Source: an uncultured Blautia sp. (GTDB taxonomy: Bacteria; Bacillota; Clostridia; Lachnospirales; Lachnospiraceae). Taken from it: a DNA stretch of 56,833 nt. The notes under the pieces were generated by a model. The model was not told where the DNA came from. It searched no databases and saw nothing but the letters and a program-made list of their open reading frames with translations. This document shows, one piece after another, positions 1 to 7,492 of this stretch. A program made the position numbers and the translations under genes. The stretch lies in assembly GCA_900547685.1 (NCBI GenBank), contig URHS01000011.1, positions 1-56,833 of the forward strand. Reading direction: 5' to 3'. How positions within the stretch are numbered: the first letter of the stretch is position 1; the number at the start of each line of letters is the position of its first letter.

Positions 1-2
1 GA

Positions 3-71
3 CTTCCAAAAGTACCGGCTGCTGAGAAGATTGACGTAGATGAAACAGGTAAAATCACAGGTCTTTTCTAA
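3..71 (+). CDS. fhs: Formate-tetrahydrofolate ligase, C-terminal end only
   Basis: This is the last 22 codons plus stop of a gene that enters from the left edge. The peptide begins LPKVPAAEKIDVDE and ends GLF, which matches the conserved C-terminus of formate-tetrahydrofolate ligase as I know it. That enzyme makes 10-formyl-THF from formate, ATP and THF in the cytosol for one-carbon metabolism. The formate/nitrite channel gene just downstream fits a formate context. The call rests on a short tail only, so the full gene to the left would be needed to confirm it. Confidence 0.72.
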   Translation, partial: LPKVPAAEKIDVDETGKITGLF

Positions 72-84
72 AGAATAAAAATGT

Positions 85-116
85 GGCTGCTGCATGACAA
101 GTGTGGTGCAGCAGCC
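85..116 (+). terminator. Hairpin after fhs, possible intrinsic terminator or attenuator
   Basis: GGCTGCTGCA (85-94) and TGCAGCAGCC (107-116) form a perfect 10-bp stem. It is followed only by TTCT rather than a clean T run, so it may allow partial readthrough into the formate channel gene. Confidence 0.5.
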
Positions 117-160
117 TTCTACATATTAGAAAATTTTGGGCTTGAAGGGAGCAAATAAGT

Positions 161-925
161 ATGTATAAAGATGAATATAAAGCCGTGTGTAATGCTGCGG
201 CAACAAAATTAAATTTACTGAAAAGCAATCCGCTGGGATATTTTGTGGCTTCTATTCTTGCAGGTGTGTTTGTTGCAATGGGTGGATTTCTGGCATTTAC
301 ACTTGCAGGTCATCTGTCCACTTCAGAGGCTACAGCAATTTGGGCAAAACCGGCACAGAGTGCAGCTTTTGCGGCAGCACTTAGTTTAGTTATTATGGCA
401 GGAGCAGACTTATTTACAGGAAATAACTTTGTTCTGTCAGCAGCAGCATTCAGAAAAACAGCTTCATGGGGAGATGCTTGCAAATTATGGTGTGTATGTT
501 GGATTGGAAACCTGGTTGGTTCTCTTTTATCATCTGCTCTTTTCATAGCTGCTAAAGTTCCTACAGGCGGAATTGGTAATTATTTTGAAAATCTTGCAAT
601 TACAAAAACTACTACTGCACCAATGCCATTATTTTTCAAAGCAGTGCTGTGTAATATTTTAGTATGTCTTGCTGTATGGTGCGGAATAAAAATGAAATCT
701 GAATCTGGTAAATTGATTATGATTTTCTGGTGTATTTTTGTATTTATGGTATGCGGATTTGAACATAGTATTGCAAATATGAGTAGTATTGGTGTTTCTC
801 TTTTAACAGGAAAAGTTGGAATCGGTGCATACTTATATAATGTAATTATTGTAACGCTTGGAAATATGGTTGGAGGTATTTTAGGCGTAGCACTTCCATA
901 TCATTTAATTTCAAAGGAAAAATAA
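161..925 (+). CDS. Formate/nitrite transporter (FNT) family channel
   Basis: The 254-residue membrane protein has the six-helix FNT layout and usual family length. Visible family signatures are GADLFTGNN near residues 87-95 and GFEHSIANM near 203-211. FNT proteins form pentameric inner-membrane channels for formate, nitrite or hydrosulfide. The ATG at 161 is preceded by GAAGGGAG at suitable spacing. The gene lies about 90 bp after fhs, so formate import or export is the likely role (FocA-like), although NirC-like or HSC-like specificity cannot be excluded by eye. A terminator hairpin follows directly. Confidence 0.88.
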   Translation: MYKDEYKAVCNAAATKLNLLKSNPLGYFVASILAGVFVAMGGFLAFTLAGHLSTSEATAIWAKPAQSAAFAAALSLVIMAGADLFTGNNFVLSAAAFRKTASWGDACKLWCVCWIGNLVGSLLSSALFIAAKVPTGGIGNYFENLAITKTTTAPMPLFFKAVLCNILVCLAVWCGIKMKSESGKLIMIFWCIFVFMVCGFEHSIANMSSIGVSLLTGKVGIGAYLYNVIIVTLGNMVGGILGVALPYHLISKEK

Positions 926-941
926 AATATGAGTAAGAAAG

Positions 942-970
942 AGGAGCTGTCATCAAGGCAGCTCCTTTTT
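942..970 (+). terminator. Intrinsic terminator of the formate channel gene
   Basis: AGGAGCTG (942-949) pairs with CAGCTCCT (959-966) and a T run follows. It shares the GAGCTGT arm seen in several other terminators in the window. Confidence 0.85.
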
Positions 971-1018
971 GTTCTATCCTTATTCACAGAACGTAAGATG
1001 AAGAAAGGGGGATAGAAT

Positions 1019-2761
1019 ATGCAGGATCAGAAATTAGAAAATCTTTTGAATTTAGCTTTAAGCGCTACACAAGAAGAAAGAGAAAAATCACCACAGTTAG
1101 ATATAGGGTATAATGCAGAAGAAAAAAATTGGGAGCTGATTATAAAATTTTCTGGTGATTTGGATGCAGTGTTGGGAGCTGATGTTCCGAAGGTAGAACT
1201 TTTAAATCAATTTGCCATTATACGCATTCCGGAGAGCAGAATAGAGGAATTATCACGAAATCCACAGATAGAGTTTGTAGAGAAACCAAAGCGTTTATTC
1301 TTTGCAGTAAATCAAGGAAGAAGCGCTTCTTGCATGACAGCGGTACAAAGTGAGTTTTCACCCCTGGGAGAAATTTTGACAGGAAAAGATGTATTGGTAG
1401 CATGCATTGATTCCGGCATTGATTATAGTCATCCTGATTTTTGTAATCCTGATGGTAGCAGCAGAATATTGCGTTTATGGGATCAGACAATACAGGGAAA
1501 TCCGCCGGAAGGCTATTTTTTGGGAACAGAATATACGAAAGAACAGATTGATGAGGCATTGAAACAGGAAAATAAAAGGGAAATGGAAAAGATTGTTCCA
1601 AGTCGTGATTTAAGCGGACACGGCACCGCAGTAATGGGAATTGCAGCCGGAAACGGGGCAGCTTCCCAGGGAGTTTACCGAGGTGTAGCTTATAAAAGTG
1701 ATTTGTTGGTAGTAAAATTAGGGACACCTCTGGAAGATGGATTTCCCAGAACCACAGAACTTATGCAGGGGATTGATTATGCCATTCGTCAGGCAATTGA
1801 TTTGCAGATGCCTTTGGCTTTAAATCTCAGTTTTGGCAATAATTATGGTTCTCATAGCGGAGAATCCCTGATAGAGATTTATCTGGATAATGCTGCATTA
1901 TCAGGAAAAACCGTAATCTGTGTAGGCATGGGGAACGAGGGAAGTGCGGCTATTCACACTTCAGGACGATTGACAGAGGGAAAGACAGAGGAGATACCTC
2001 TGTATATCAGTGAATATGAAACAGGGATAAGTGTACAGATTTGGAAACAGTATGTGGATAAGATAGAATTTGAACTGATACATCCAAATGGAGAACGGGT
2101 GGGACCTTTTAAATCAATATTAGGTCCTCAACGCTTTACTATTCAAAATACAGAACTGCTGATATATTATGGAGAACCCAGTCCGTATAGCATTTCCCAG
2201 GAAATTTATATTGATATGCTTCCCAAAAGTCAGTATATTGACAGTGGTGTGTGGAAAATTCAGCTGATACCTTCAAAGGTTGTGGATGGTTCTTATGATT
2301 TATGGCTTCCGGGAGGAGGAATTTTAAATGAAGGAACAAAATTTTCTTTTCCTACACCGGAAACAACGTTGACGATTCCTTCAACGGCAGGAAGAGTAAT
2401 TTCTGTTGGTGCATATAATTCCAGATATATGTCCTATGTGGATTTTTCAGGAAGGGGTTATACAAGAGTGATAAAGGCAGTAAAGCCGGATTTGGCAGCT
2501 CCGGGTGTGGATATTCGCACAACAGCAGTGGGAGGTGGATATGATAATAGAACAGGAACATCTTTTGCAGCACCTTTTGTTACAGGAGCTGCAGCACTTT
2601 TGATGGAATGGGGAGTTATAAAAGGAAATGATCCTTTTTTGTATGGGGAGAAGGTGAAAGCATATTTAAGGAGAGGGGCAAGACCGCTTTTAGGTGGGGA
2701 ATATCCTAATAATCGTATTGGGTATGGGGTATTATGCGTTCGTGACAGCATACCAGTGTGA
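1019..2761 (+). CDS. Csp-like subtilisin-family (S8) serine protease
   Basis: This 580-residue protein carries the full S8 catalytic triad: Asp131 in ACIDSGIDYSHPDF, His201 in SGHGTAVMGIAAGNG and Ser515 in GTSFAAPFVTG, with Asn306 (GNEG) as the oxyanion residue. It has no signal peptide; residues 1-110 look like an intramolecular prodomain. A beta-rich insert of about 140 residues (roughly 315-455) lies between His and Ser, like the jellyroll domain of clostridial CspB germination proteases. Those proteases activate the SleC cortex lysin during spore germination. The start is an ATG behind AAGGGGGAT. No sleC or other csp gene lies nearby, so the germination role is inferred from architecture; a general Csp-like protease is the safe call. 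Confidence 0.85.
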   Translation: MQDQKLENLLNLALSATQEEREKSPQLDIGYNAEEKNWELIIKFSGDLDAVLGADVPKVELLNQFAIIRIPESRIEELSRNPQIEFVEKPKRLFFAVNQGRSASCMTAVQSEFSPLGEILTGKDVLVACIDSGIDYSHPDFCNPDGSSRILRLWDQTIQGNPPEGYFLGTEYTKEQIDEALKQENKREMEKIVPSRDLSGHGTAVMGIAAGNGAASQGVYRGVAYKSDLLVVKLGTPLEDGFPRTTELMQGIDYAIRQAIDLQMPLALNLSFGNNYGSHSGESLIEIYLDNAALSGKTVICVGMGNEGSAAIHTSGRLTEGKTEEIPLYISEYETGISVQIWKQYVDKIEFELIHPNGERVGPFKSILGPQRFTIQNTELLIYYGEPSPYSISQEIYIDMLPKSQYIDSGVWKIQLIPSKVVDGSYDLWLPGGGILNEGTKFSFPTPETTLTIPSTAGRVISVGAYNSRYMSYVDFSGRGYTRVIKAVKPDLAAPGVDIRTTAVGGGYDNRTGTSFAAPFVTGAAALLMEWGVIKGNDPFLYGEKVKAYLRRGARPLLGGEYPNNRIGYGVLCVRDSIPV

Positions 2762-2775
2762 AAATGGAAAATACC

Positions 2776-2804
2776 TTGTTTGTAAAATAGGAACATGTTA
2801 CAAT
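2776..2804 (+). promoter_or_regulatory. Sigma-A promoter of the HipA-like module
   Basis: TTGTTT (2776-2781), a 17-bp spacer and TACAAT (2799-2804) with an upstream TG (extended -10) lie about 30 bp before the small partner gene. Confidence 0.65.
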
Positions 2805-2834
2805 AAAAACATCTTTAGTTGAGAGGTGATAAAA

Positions 2835-3197
2835 ATGCAAGTAAAATTAAGCTCTCAGAATCGGGAAATCATCAGTTACGGAACTGTGTTTTTATTTGAT
2901 GAGAATAGTGATCTTACTTTAAATATTAACGGAGATAATTATTTTGAATTGATTTTAACTATTAGTTTTGTTGAAGATATTTCTCAGAAACAAAGGATAG
3001 AGACAAATATTTTTGAAAATCATCTTAAGATAATATGTATTAATTTTATGGCAATGGGTACAGGACTGACCACGCCATTGGAAATTGCAGTAATTGATGG
3101 TAAAAAAATATATTTGATGTTTTGGGCATATCTGGAGGGAAGCGAGGACAAAAAATCGAAAGTACGTAAAGTTGAATATACTTTGTATCGTGAGTGA
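2835..3197 (+). CDS. Small beta-rich protein, partner of HipA-like kinase (DUF6864-like)
   Basis: A 120-residue soluble protein with no helix-turn-helix and no membrane segment. The ATG at 2835 follows GAGAGGTGAT and is preferred over a GTG at 2826 that lies inside that ribosome site. The pattern GTGLTTPLEIAVIDGKKIYL near residues 76-95 followed by a beta-strand-like C-terminus reminds me of the DUF6864 family; this is from memory and needs a profile search. It has its own promoter and ends 16 bp before the kinase, so the two are almost certainly co-transcribed. A role as antidote or regulator of the kinase is inference from position only. Confidence 0.6.
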   Translation: MQVKLSSQNREIISYGTVFLFDENSDLTLNINGDNYFELILTISFVEDISQKQRIETNIFENHLKIICINFMAMGTGLTTPLEIAVIDGKKIYLMFWAYLEGSEDKKSKVRKVEYTLYRE

Positions 3198-3213
3198 TTG
3201 GAATGGTGATAAT

Positions 3214-4383
3214 ATGAATAATGGTTTGTTGCAGCCGAAAACAATAATTGAGCTTAATGATAATAACGCAAGAAAAAGATACAATCCTGATATTACGTGT
3301 TACGATATCATGCATGGTGAACGAAAAGTAGCAGAGATTAATATGCGTGGAGAGGCTGCTATTTTGGACGAAAAGTTTATTCCGTATGATCTTTATTTGG
3401 AGAATGATTGTGATTTTGATACGCTGATCAATAATATGAATAATTTTTATCATTGGTGTGCCTCGCGGGTGTTGTCTTTGGACAGGAAATATGCAAAAGA
3501 AATTTTAAACAGTATTGGAATGGCACAGGCAATGACGGATCGGGATCGTGCTAAAATAGCATTGTCATATCACTGTGTATCATTGACAGATGTTTATTGG
3601 GTAAAAAAGAGTGATGAAGACATTTCTTACGAAAAGATAAATTTGTATGATAATTCATTAAATGAGGCGGTGGTAGAACTTTCTTTGCGTGGAAAACCGA
3701 TGACAGTTACAAATCAGGAACTGGCACCGGATTTATCCACCAAAGGATGCTTTCCAAAAGCATGGATCAGAAGGGGAAAAGATTTCATTTTATTAAAAGA
3801 TGGTGGTGACGATGCTGTTCAGAAAGAACTTTTAGCAAGTAGATTATGCCAATGCTTTGACTTTAAACAGGTGAAATATGATGAAGACTTTTATGATGGG
3901 CAAAAAGTAACTCAGAGTAAAATTATAACATCCAGGCAGTATTCTATCGTTTCAAAAATGGCATTTGAAATATATGCGTTAAATCATGACTTGAATGTAT
4001 TGAATGAGTGTTTGCGGATTGATAAAGAGACGTATTATGGAATGAATATCCTTGATTATCTGGTTGGTAATATAGATCGACATCCGGAAAATTGGGGATT
4101 TTTGGTTGATAATCGGACCAATGAATATGTTTCACTGTATCCGATCATGGATTTTAATCAGAGCTTTGGAAGTTATGACACGATAGATGGAGCAAATTGT
4201 CAAACGGTTTATCCTGAGAAAAAAACGCAGCGAGAGGCGGCAATAGAAGCAGTCAGACATGTTGGGATGCATCAGATAAAAGATATAGATGAAGAAATTT
4301 TTGAAGATATGACAGTATGGAAAGAAATGTTTTTTCGAAGACTTGAAGAATTAAAAAATGCTGTAGATACTTCTGTTTTTTGA
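3214..4383 (+). CDS. HipA-like serine/threonine kinase domain protein
   Basis: The 389-residue protein has HipA/CtkA-type kinase motifs: GCFPKAW followed by DFILLKDGG (about 178-198) as the nucleotide-binding strand pair, NIDRHPENWGF (286-296) as the catalytic loop with Asp288 and Asn293, and MDFNQSF (312-318) as the metal-binding DFN. The N-terminal 170 residues are not recognised. Family members phosphorylate proteins such as aminoacyl-tRNA synthetases, and some act as toxins. The ATG at 3214 follows GGTGAT; upstream non-ATG starts lack a ribosome site. There is no HipB-type HTH antitoxin gene; the only partner is the small protein before it. A hairpin terminator follows at 4455. Confidence 0.78.
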   Translation: MNNGLLQPKTIIELNDNNARKRYNPDITCYDIMHGERKVAEINMRGEAAILDEKFIPYDLYLENDCDFDTLINNMNNFYHWCASRVLSLDRKYAKEILNSIGMAQAMTDRDRAKIALSYHCVSLTDVYWVKKSDEDISYEKINLYDNSLNEAVVELSLRGKPMTVTNQELAPDLSTKGCFPKAWIRRGKDFILLKDGGDDAVQKELLASRLCQCFDFKQVKYDEDFYDGQKVTQSKIITSRQYSIVSKMAFEIYALNHDLNVLNECLRIDKETYYGMNILDYLVGNIDRHPENWGFLVDNRTNEYVSLYPIMDFNQSFGSYDTIDGANCQTVYPEKKTQREAAIEAVRHVGMHQIKDIDEEIFEDMTVWKEMFFRRLEELKNAVDTSVF

Positions 4384-4392
4384 TGAATGACG

Positions 4393-4773
4393 TGACACTG
4401 ACATAACATCCTCTCCACCCATCTTGTAACAATAATATGACATCCTCTATACAGAAATATGCGGTTTTAAGCCATTTTCACGGCAAAAAAGCCGCATATT
4501 TTTTGTAGCAATGACTTGACATCCTCGGGGGTACTGTGTGTGAGGGACAGTCTGCCATTTTAAAAACAATATTGATATATGTAATAAGAAATGCAATGGA
4601 GAAAATACATATATAAAAATTGAAATGTTTTTCTAAAATACAGAGGTTATGTAGAGAAAAAAGATTTACAATGGATTGCCTATGAGGAGGAAGCAGATAA
4701 AAATAATAGAAACGTGTGATGGTAATACTACATCCTCTTTAAGTACTTTGTGACAATTATATAACGTCTTCGG
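4393..4773 (+). repeat. Five direct copies of a ~23-bp repeat in noncoding DNA
   Basis: Copies ending in the core CATCCTC occur at 4393-4413, 4425-4446, 4504-4526, 4715-4736 and 4749-4773 (the last diverged to CGTCTTC). The approximate consensus is TGTRACAATNAYATGA followed by CATCCTC. All are on the plus strand with irregular spacing. No ORF of note lies among them. Multiple short repeats of this kind are known at the ends of IS21-family elements, so a decayed transposon end is a reasonable inference, not a demonstrated one. Confidence 0.7.
4455..4506 (+). terminator. Terminator of the HipA-like module
   Basis: AAATATGCGG (4455-4464) pairs with CCGCATATTT (4492-4501), continuing into TTTT/AAAA with a bulge, and a T run follows. 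The loop holds a smaller GCC/GGC pairing. Confidence 0.8.
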
Positions 4774-4806
4774 AGGTGTTGTGCGTAGGAAATAGTTTTC
4801 CATTTA
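4503..4806 (+). repeat. Diverged 59-bp duplication (4503-4561 and 4748-4806)
   Basis: The two segments align without gaps from TTGT to CCATTT. Roughly two-thirds of positions are identical and most mismatches are transitions (A/G or C/T). Each begins with one copy of the 23-bp repeat. The 186 bp between them hold no gene I can support. Confidence 0.6.
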
Positions 4807-4856
4807 TAGGTATAAAATATTTACAGAGAGATGGGATGGAAAATGATTTATAATAT

Positions 4857-4892
4857 AAAATTAAAGTGGCCGAAGTTGACCACTTTAATTTT
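4857..4892 (-). terminator. Bidirectional terminator at the end of the CDF gene
   Basis: AAAATTAAAGTGG (4857-4869) and CCACTTTAATTTT (4880-4892) form a perfect 13-bp stem that overlaps the stop codon of the minus-strand gene. Confidence 0.8.
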
Positions 4893-5826
4893 AAACCTCT
4901 AATTTTTCGATTTCAGTTCCTGTAAATTCAATATCAGGTAATAATTCAAAATAAAAATCAGAATATTTTTCTGCAAGAGCCTGAATACATCGAGCTTGAA
5001 TAATTTTGAATCGTGAAAGAGAAACGGTGTCTTTGTCAAAGGTAATATAAACGCTGATCCACAGCTTTCGTCCGGTTCGAACAATATCGTAATAAAGTTG
5101 TGTATGACCGTAAATGCCGATAATCGGTTCAACGATATTTTTAATATCTTCAATGGTTTCCTGTTCCGGGGGTATTAACATTAAATCTCGAATACCGGTA
5201 ATAACTGTTTTAATCGGCATTGGGAGCATGAATATGGAAAGAAAAATTGTGATAATCTGGTCAATATAAGGAATAACAGGAGACAGCCATGTATGAGATA
5301 AGAAGGCAGGAAGGAGAAATGCCACAGTCATTCCCAAAGATACAATGCTATCGATTTCCCAGCCTTTTCTTTCTGTTTCTAGTAAAGGGGAATTCATGGT
5401 CTTATTCTTTTTTCTTAAATATAGAGATACAGCGATACCTAAAATGCAGGCAAACAGCTCAAAATAAGCAACAGATTGAAATGAAATGATATGACCTCCA
5501 TGAAGCATCAGGTTTAAGTTATTAGTAATTAAGCCGATAGTAACAGCTGTCATCATAATTCCTTTTACTACAACAAAGAGAGTTTCTATCTGCATATAGC
5601 CAAAGGGATGTTTTTCGTTGGATGGTTTGTATAATAATGGTATTAAAAAAATAGAAGGTAAAAGCATGAAAAATTCTACACCATCATAAACAGCGTCAAG
5701 CAAAACAGCTTGGGAGCTTGTGATAATAGCAGTCACTAATTCTACAACGACAAAAAACAAGTTTCCATACAGAGAAACACTCATGGCTTTCTTTTCTTTT
5801 TTTTGTGCTTTTCTTTCGGTGTGCAC
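4891..5826 (-). CDS. Cation diffusion facilitator (CDF) family transporter
   Basis: The 311-residue protein has the CDF plan: about six membrane helices followed by a cytoplasmic C-terminal domain. Recognisable are LLDAVYDGVEF in helix 2 (Asp44 and Asp48, the DxxxD metal pair) and KHPFGYMQIE before helix 3. CDF proteins export Zn, Fe, Mn, Co or similar divalent ions by proton antiport. The GTG at 5826 is preferred because AGGAG sits 8 bp upstream; an ATG at 5844 has no ribosome site and would add six residues. In helix 5 the second metal pair appears reduced to one acid (GWEID, Gly155/Asp159), which is unusual. The substrate cannot be told from sequence. Confidence 0.82.
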   Translation of the reverse strand: MHTERKAQKKEKKAMSVSLYGNLFFVVVELVTAIITSSQAVLLDAVYDGVEFFMLLPSIFLIPLLYKPSNEKHPFGYMQIETLFVVVKGIMMTAVTIGLITNNLNLMLHGGHIISFQSVAYFELFACILGIAVSLYLRKKNKTMNSPLLETERKGWEIDSIVSLGMTVAFLLPAFLSHTWLSPVIPYIDQIITIFLSIFMLPMPIKTVITGIRDLMLIPPEQETIEDIKNIVEPIIGIYGHTQLYYDIVRTGRKLWISVYITFDKDTVSLSRFKIIQARCIQALAEKYSDFYFELLPDIEFTGTEIEKLEV

Positions 5827-5889
5827 GATTTCATCTCCTAACATATTTTTTGAAAATCATTATAACATTAAACGACCATCTAATCCATA

Positions 5890-5918
5890 TTGAATTTCCA
5901 TTTTATTTTCAGTATAAT
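5890..5918 (+). promoter_or_regulatory. Sigma-A promoter of the Ogg gene
   Basis: TTGAAT (5890-5895), a 17-bp spacer and TATAAT (5913-5918). Its position excludes any start codon for the downstream gene before about 5925. Confidence 0.75.
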
Positions 5919-5973
5919 CCTCTCATGGAAAGTGACAGGCTTTCTTAAAATCTTAAATATTAGGAAGAAAAAC

Positions 5974-6792
5974 ATGGTAAAGAAACAAACAGACAACTTT
6001 AATTTAGAGCAGATTTGCAATTCAGGTCAGTGTTTTCGTATGGAAAAGCTGGAGGAAAATAAATATAGAGTCATTGCCGGTGTACGATGCTTGGATATTT
6101 ATCAAAAGGATGGAGAAAGTATATTTTTCTGTTCTTTAGAGGAATTTACAGAAGTGTGGGAAGAATATTTTGATTTAAAGAGAGATTATAAGTTTTATAT
6201 AGAGAAAATTAATCCAAGGGATGCATATTTATTGAATGCAGTCAAGTCGGGTGAGGGAATCCGCATTTTAAAACAAGATTTATGGGAAATGATTGTTTCA
6301 TTTCTGATTTCTCAACAGAATAATATTGTGAGAATAAGAAAGTGTATTGAGAACATCTGCAGAGAATATGGAGAAGAAAGGACAACAGTTTCGGGGGATA
6401 AATATCATACTTTTCCAAAGGCAGAAGTCCTGGCTTGTTTAGAAGATGATGATTTAAAAGCCTGTAATTTAGGATATCGCAGTAAATACGTGGTTCGCGC
6501 AGCAAAAGGAGTAGTTTCCGGTGAAATTGATTTGCCGGCTATTGAAAAAATGAAATATAAAGAGGCAAAAGAGGAGCTGCTTAAAATATTTGGCGTGGGG
6601 ATGAAAGTAGCAGATTGTATTTGTCTTTTTGGGCTTCATCATTTAGAAGCATTTCCTGTGGATACCCATATAAATCAAGCATTGGAGAAACATTACAAAA
6701 GAGGATTTCCAAAGCGCAGATATAAGGGATTTGAAGGAGTTCTGCAACAGTATATTTTTTATTATGAGCTTTTTGGAGAAAAAATAAAATAA
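5974..6792 (+). CDS. ogg: 8-oxoguanine DNA glycosylase, Ogg1-type
   Basis: A 272-residue base-excision repair enzyme that removes 8-oxoguanine paired with C and cleaves the DNA backbone by its lyase activity. An N-terminal OGG_N-like domain is followed by the helix-hairpin-helix GVGMKVADCICLF (207-219) with catalytic Lys211, then FPVDTH with Asp230. These match human OGG1 Lys249 and Asp268 in pattern. The ATG at 5974 follows AGGAAG; earlier in-frame codons overlap the promoter. It is monocistronic, with a terminator at 6805. AlkA-like specificity is less likely because the Lys of the bifunctional enzymes is present. Confidence 0.9.
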   Translation: MVKKQTDNFNLEQICNSGQCFRMEKLEENKYRVIAGVRCLDIYQKDGESIFFCSLEEFTEVWEEYFDLKRDYKFYIEKINPRDAYLLNAVKSGEGIRILKQDLWEMIVSFLISQQNNIVRIRKCIENICREYGEERTTVSGDKYHTFPKAEVLACLEDDDLKACNLGYRSKYVVRAAKGVVSGEIDLPAIEKMKYKEAKEELLKIFGVGMKVADCICLFGLHHLEAFPVDTHINQALEKHYKRGFPKRRYKGFEGVLQQYIFYYELFGEKIK

Positions 6793-6804
6793 AAATTTCA
6801 GCAG

Positions 6805-6834
6805 AGAGTTGTTGCGTAAGCAGCAGCTCTTTTT
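6805..6834 (+). terminator. Terminator of ogg
   Basis: AGAGTTGTTGC (6805-6815) pairs with GCAGCAGCTCT (6820-6830) with G-U pairs, followed by TTTT. Confidence 0.85.
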
Positions 6835-6835
6835 G

Positions 6836-6890
6836 TTGACAAATGTGCAGATGCACAGTAAAATTTAAGTGAGGAAATGTGCAAATGCAT
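6836..6890 (+). promoter_or_regulatory. TetR-operon promoter with two palindromic operators
   Basis: TTGACA (6836-6841), a 17-bp spacer and TAAAAT (6859-6864) form a strong promoter. The spacer contains the perfect palindrome TGTGCAGATGCACA (6844-6857). A near copy, TGTGCAAATGCATA (6878-6891 region), lies just before the ribosome site. Two sites in this position fit autorepression by the TetR protein encoded next. Confidence 0.78.
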
Positions 6891-6901
6891 AGGAGAAAAT
6901 T

Positions 6902-7489
6902 ATGGAAAAAGATAGAAATAAGAAGATTGAAAAGACAAAGGCAAATATATTAGAAGCATTGCTTATGTTGCTGAGGCGTAAAGAAATTAATGAAATTTCT
7001 ATTCGGGAACTTACAGAGGCAGCTCACATACATAGAAATACTTTCTACATACATTATACAGATATATACGATATTTTGGCAGAAGTAGAGAAGAATATGT
7101 GTAGGAAAGTAAAAGAAATGACAGATGAAATGGAACCGGCTCAACTAAAGGAGAACCTGGAAGCAGTTTTAAAGAGGGTGTTTGAGTATCTTTATCAGGA
7201 GAGGGAGAAATGTGGACTGATTATGAGATATAGAGGAAGTGTTTCAAGTGGAAAAGGGCTTGTGGAGTCTATTTTTGTAAAATATTTGAATGCTTTTCCA
7301 AATACTTTTGATGAGGCATCTGTGGAATTTCAAGTACAGTTTTATTACTGTACTACCGGAGCGATGGGGATTGTACGTTACTGGATGGAACATGATTTTA
7401 AAGAAAGCCCTCAGAAGATGTCGGTGCTTACAGCTAAGCTTTTAACAAGAGGAATACAAGGAGCGTTAGAGGAAGCAGGGAGAGGATGA
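6902..7489 (+). CDS. TetR/AcrR family transcriptional regulator
   Basis: A 195-residue regulator. The N-terminal helix-turn-helix spans about residues 10-56 and includes SIRELTEAAHIHRNTFYIHYTD, broken here only for description, with the typical TFYxHY signature. The C-terminal helical domain would bind a ligand or dimerise and shows no recognisable specificity. The ATG follows AGGAG. It is the first gene of an operon with an ABC ATPase (4 bp later) and a giant permease, and it sits behind a doubled palindrome that fits autorepression. It probably senses a substrate of the transporter, as many TetR proteins do. Confidence 0.9.
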   Translation: MEKDRNKKIEKTKANILEALLMLLRRKEINEISIRELTEAAHIHRNTFYIHYTDIYDILAEVEKNMCRKVKEMTDEMEPAQLKENLEAVLKRVFEYLYQEREKCGLIMRYRGSVSSGKGLVESIFVKYLNAFPNTFDEASVEFQVQFYYCTTGAMGIVRYWMEHDFKESPQKMSVLTAKLLTRGIQGALEEAGRG

Positions 7490-7492
7490 ATT

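Noticed and set aside
4393..4773. A CRISPR array from the five short direct repeats.
   Set aside because: Spacing is irregular (about 30 to 210 bp), repeats are diverged, and no cas genes are present.
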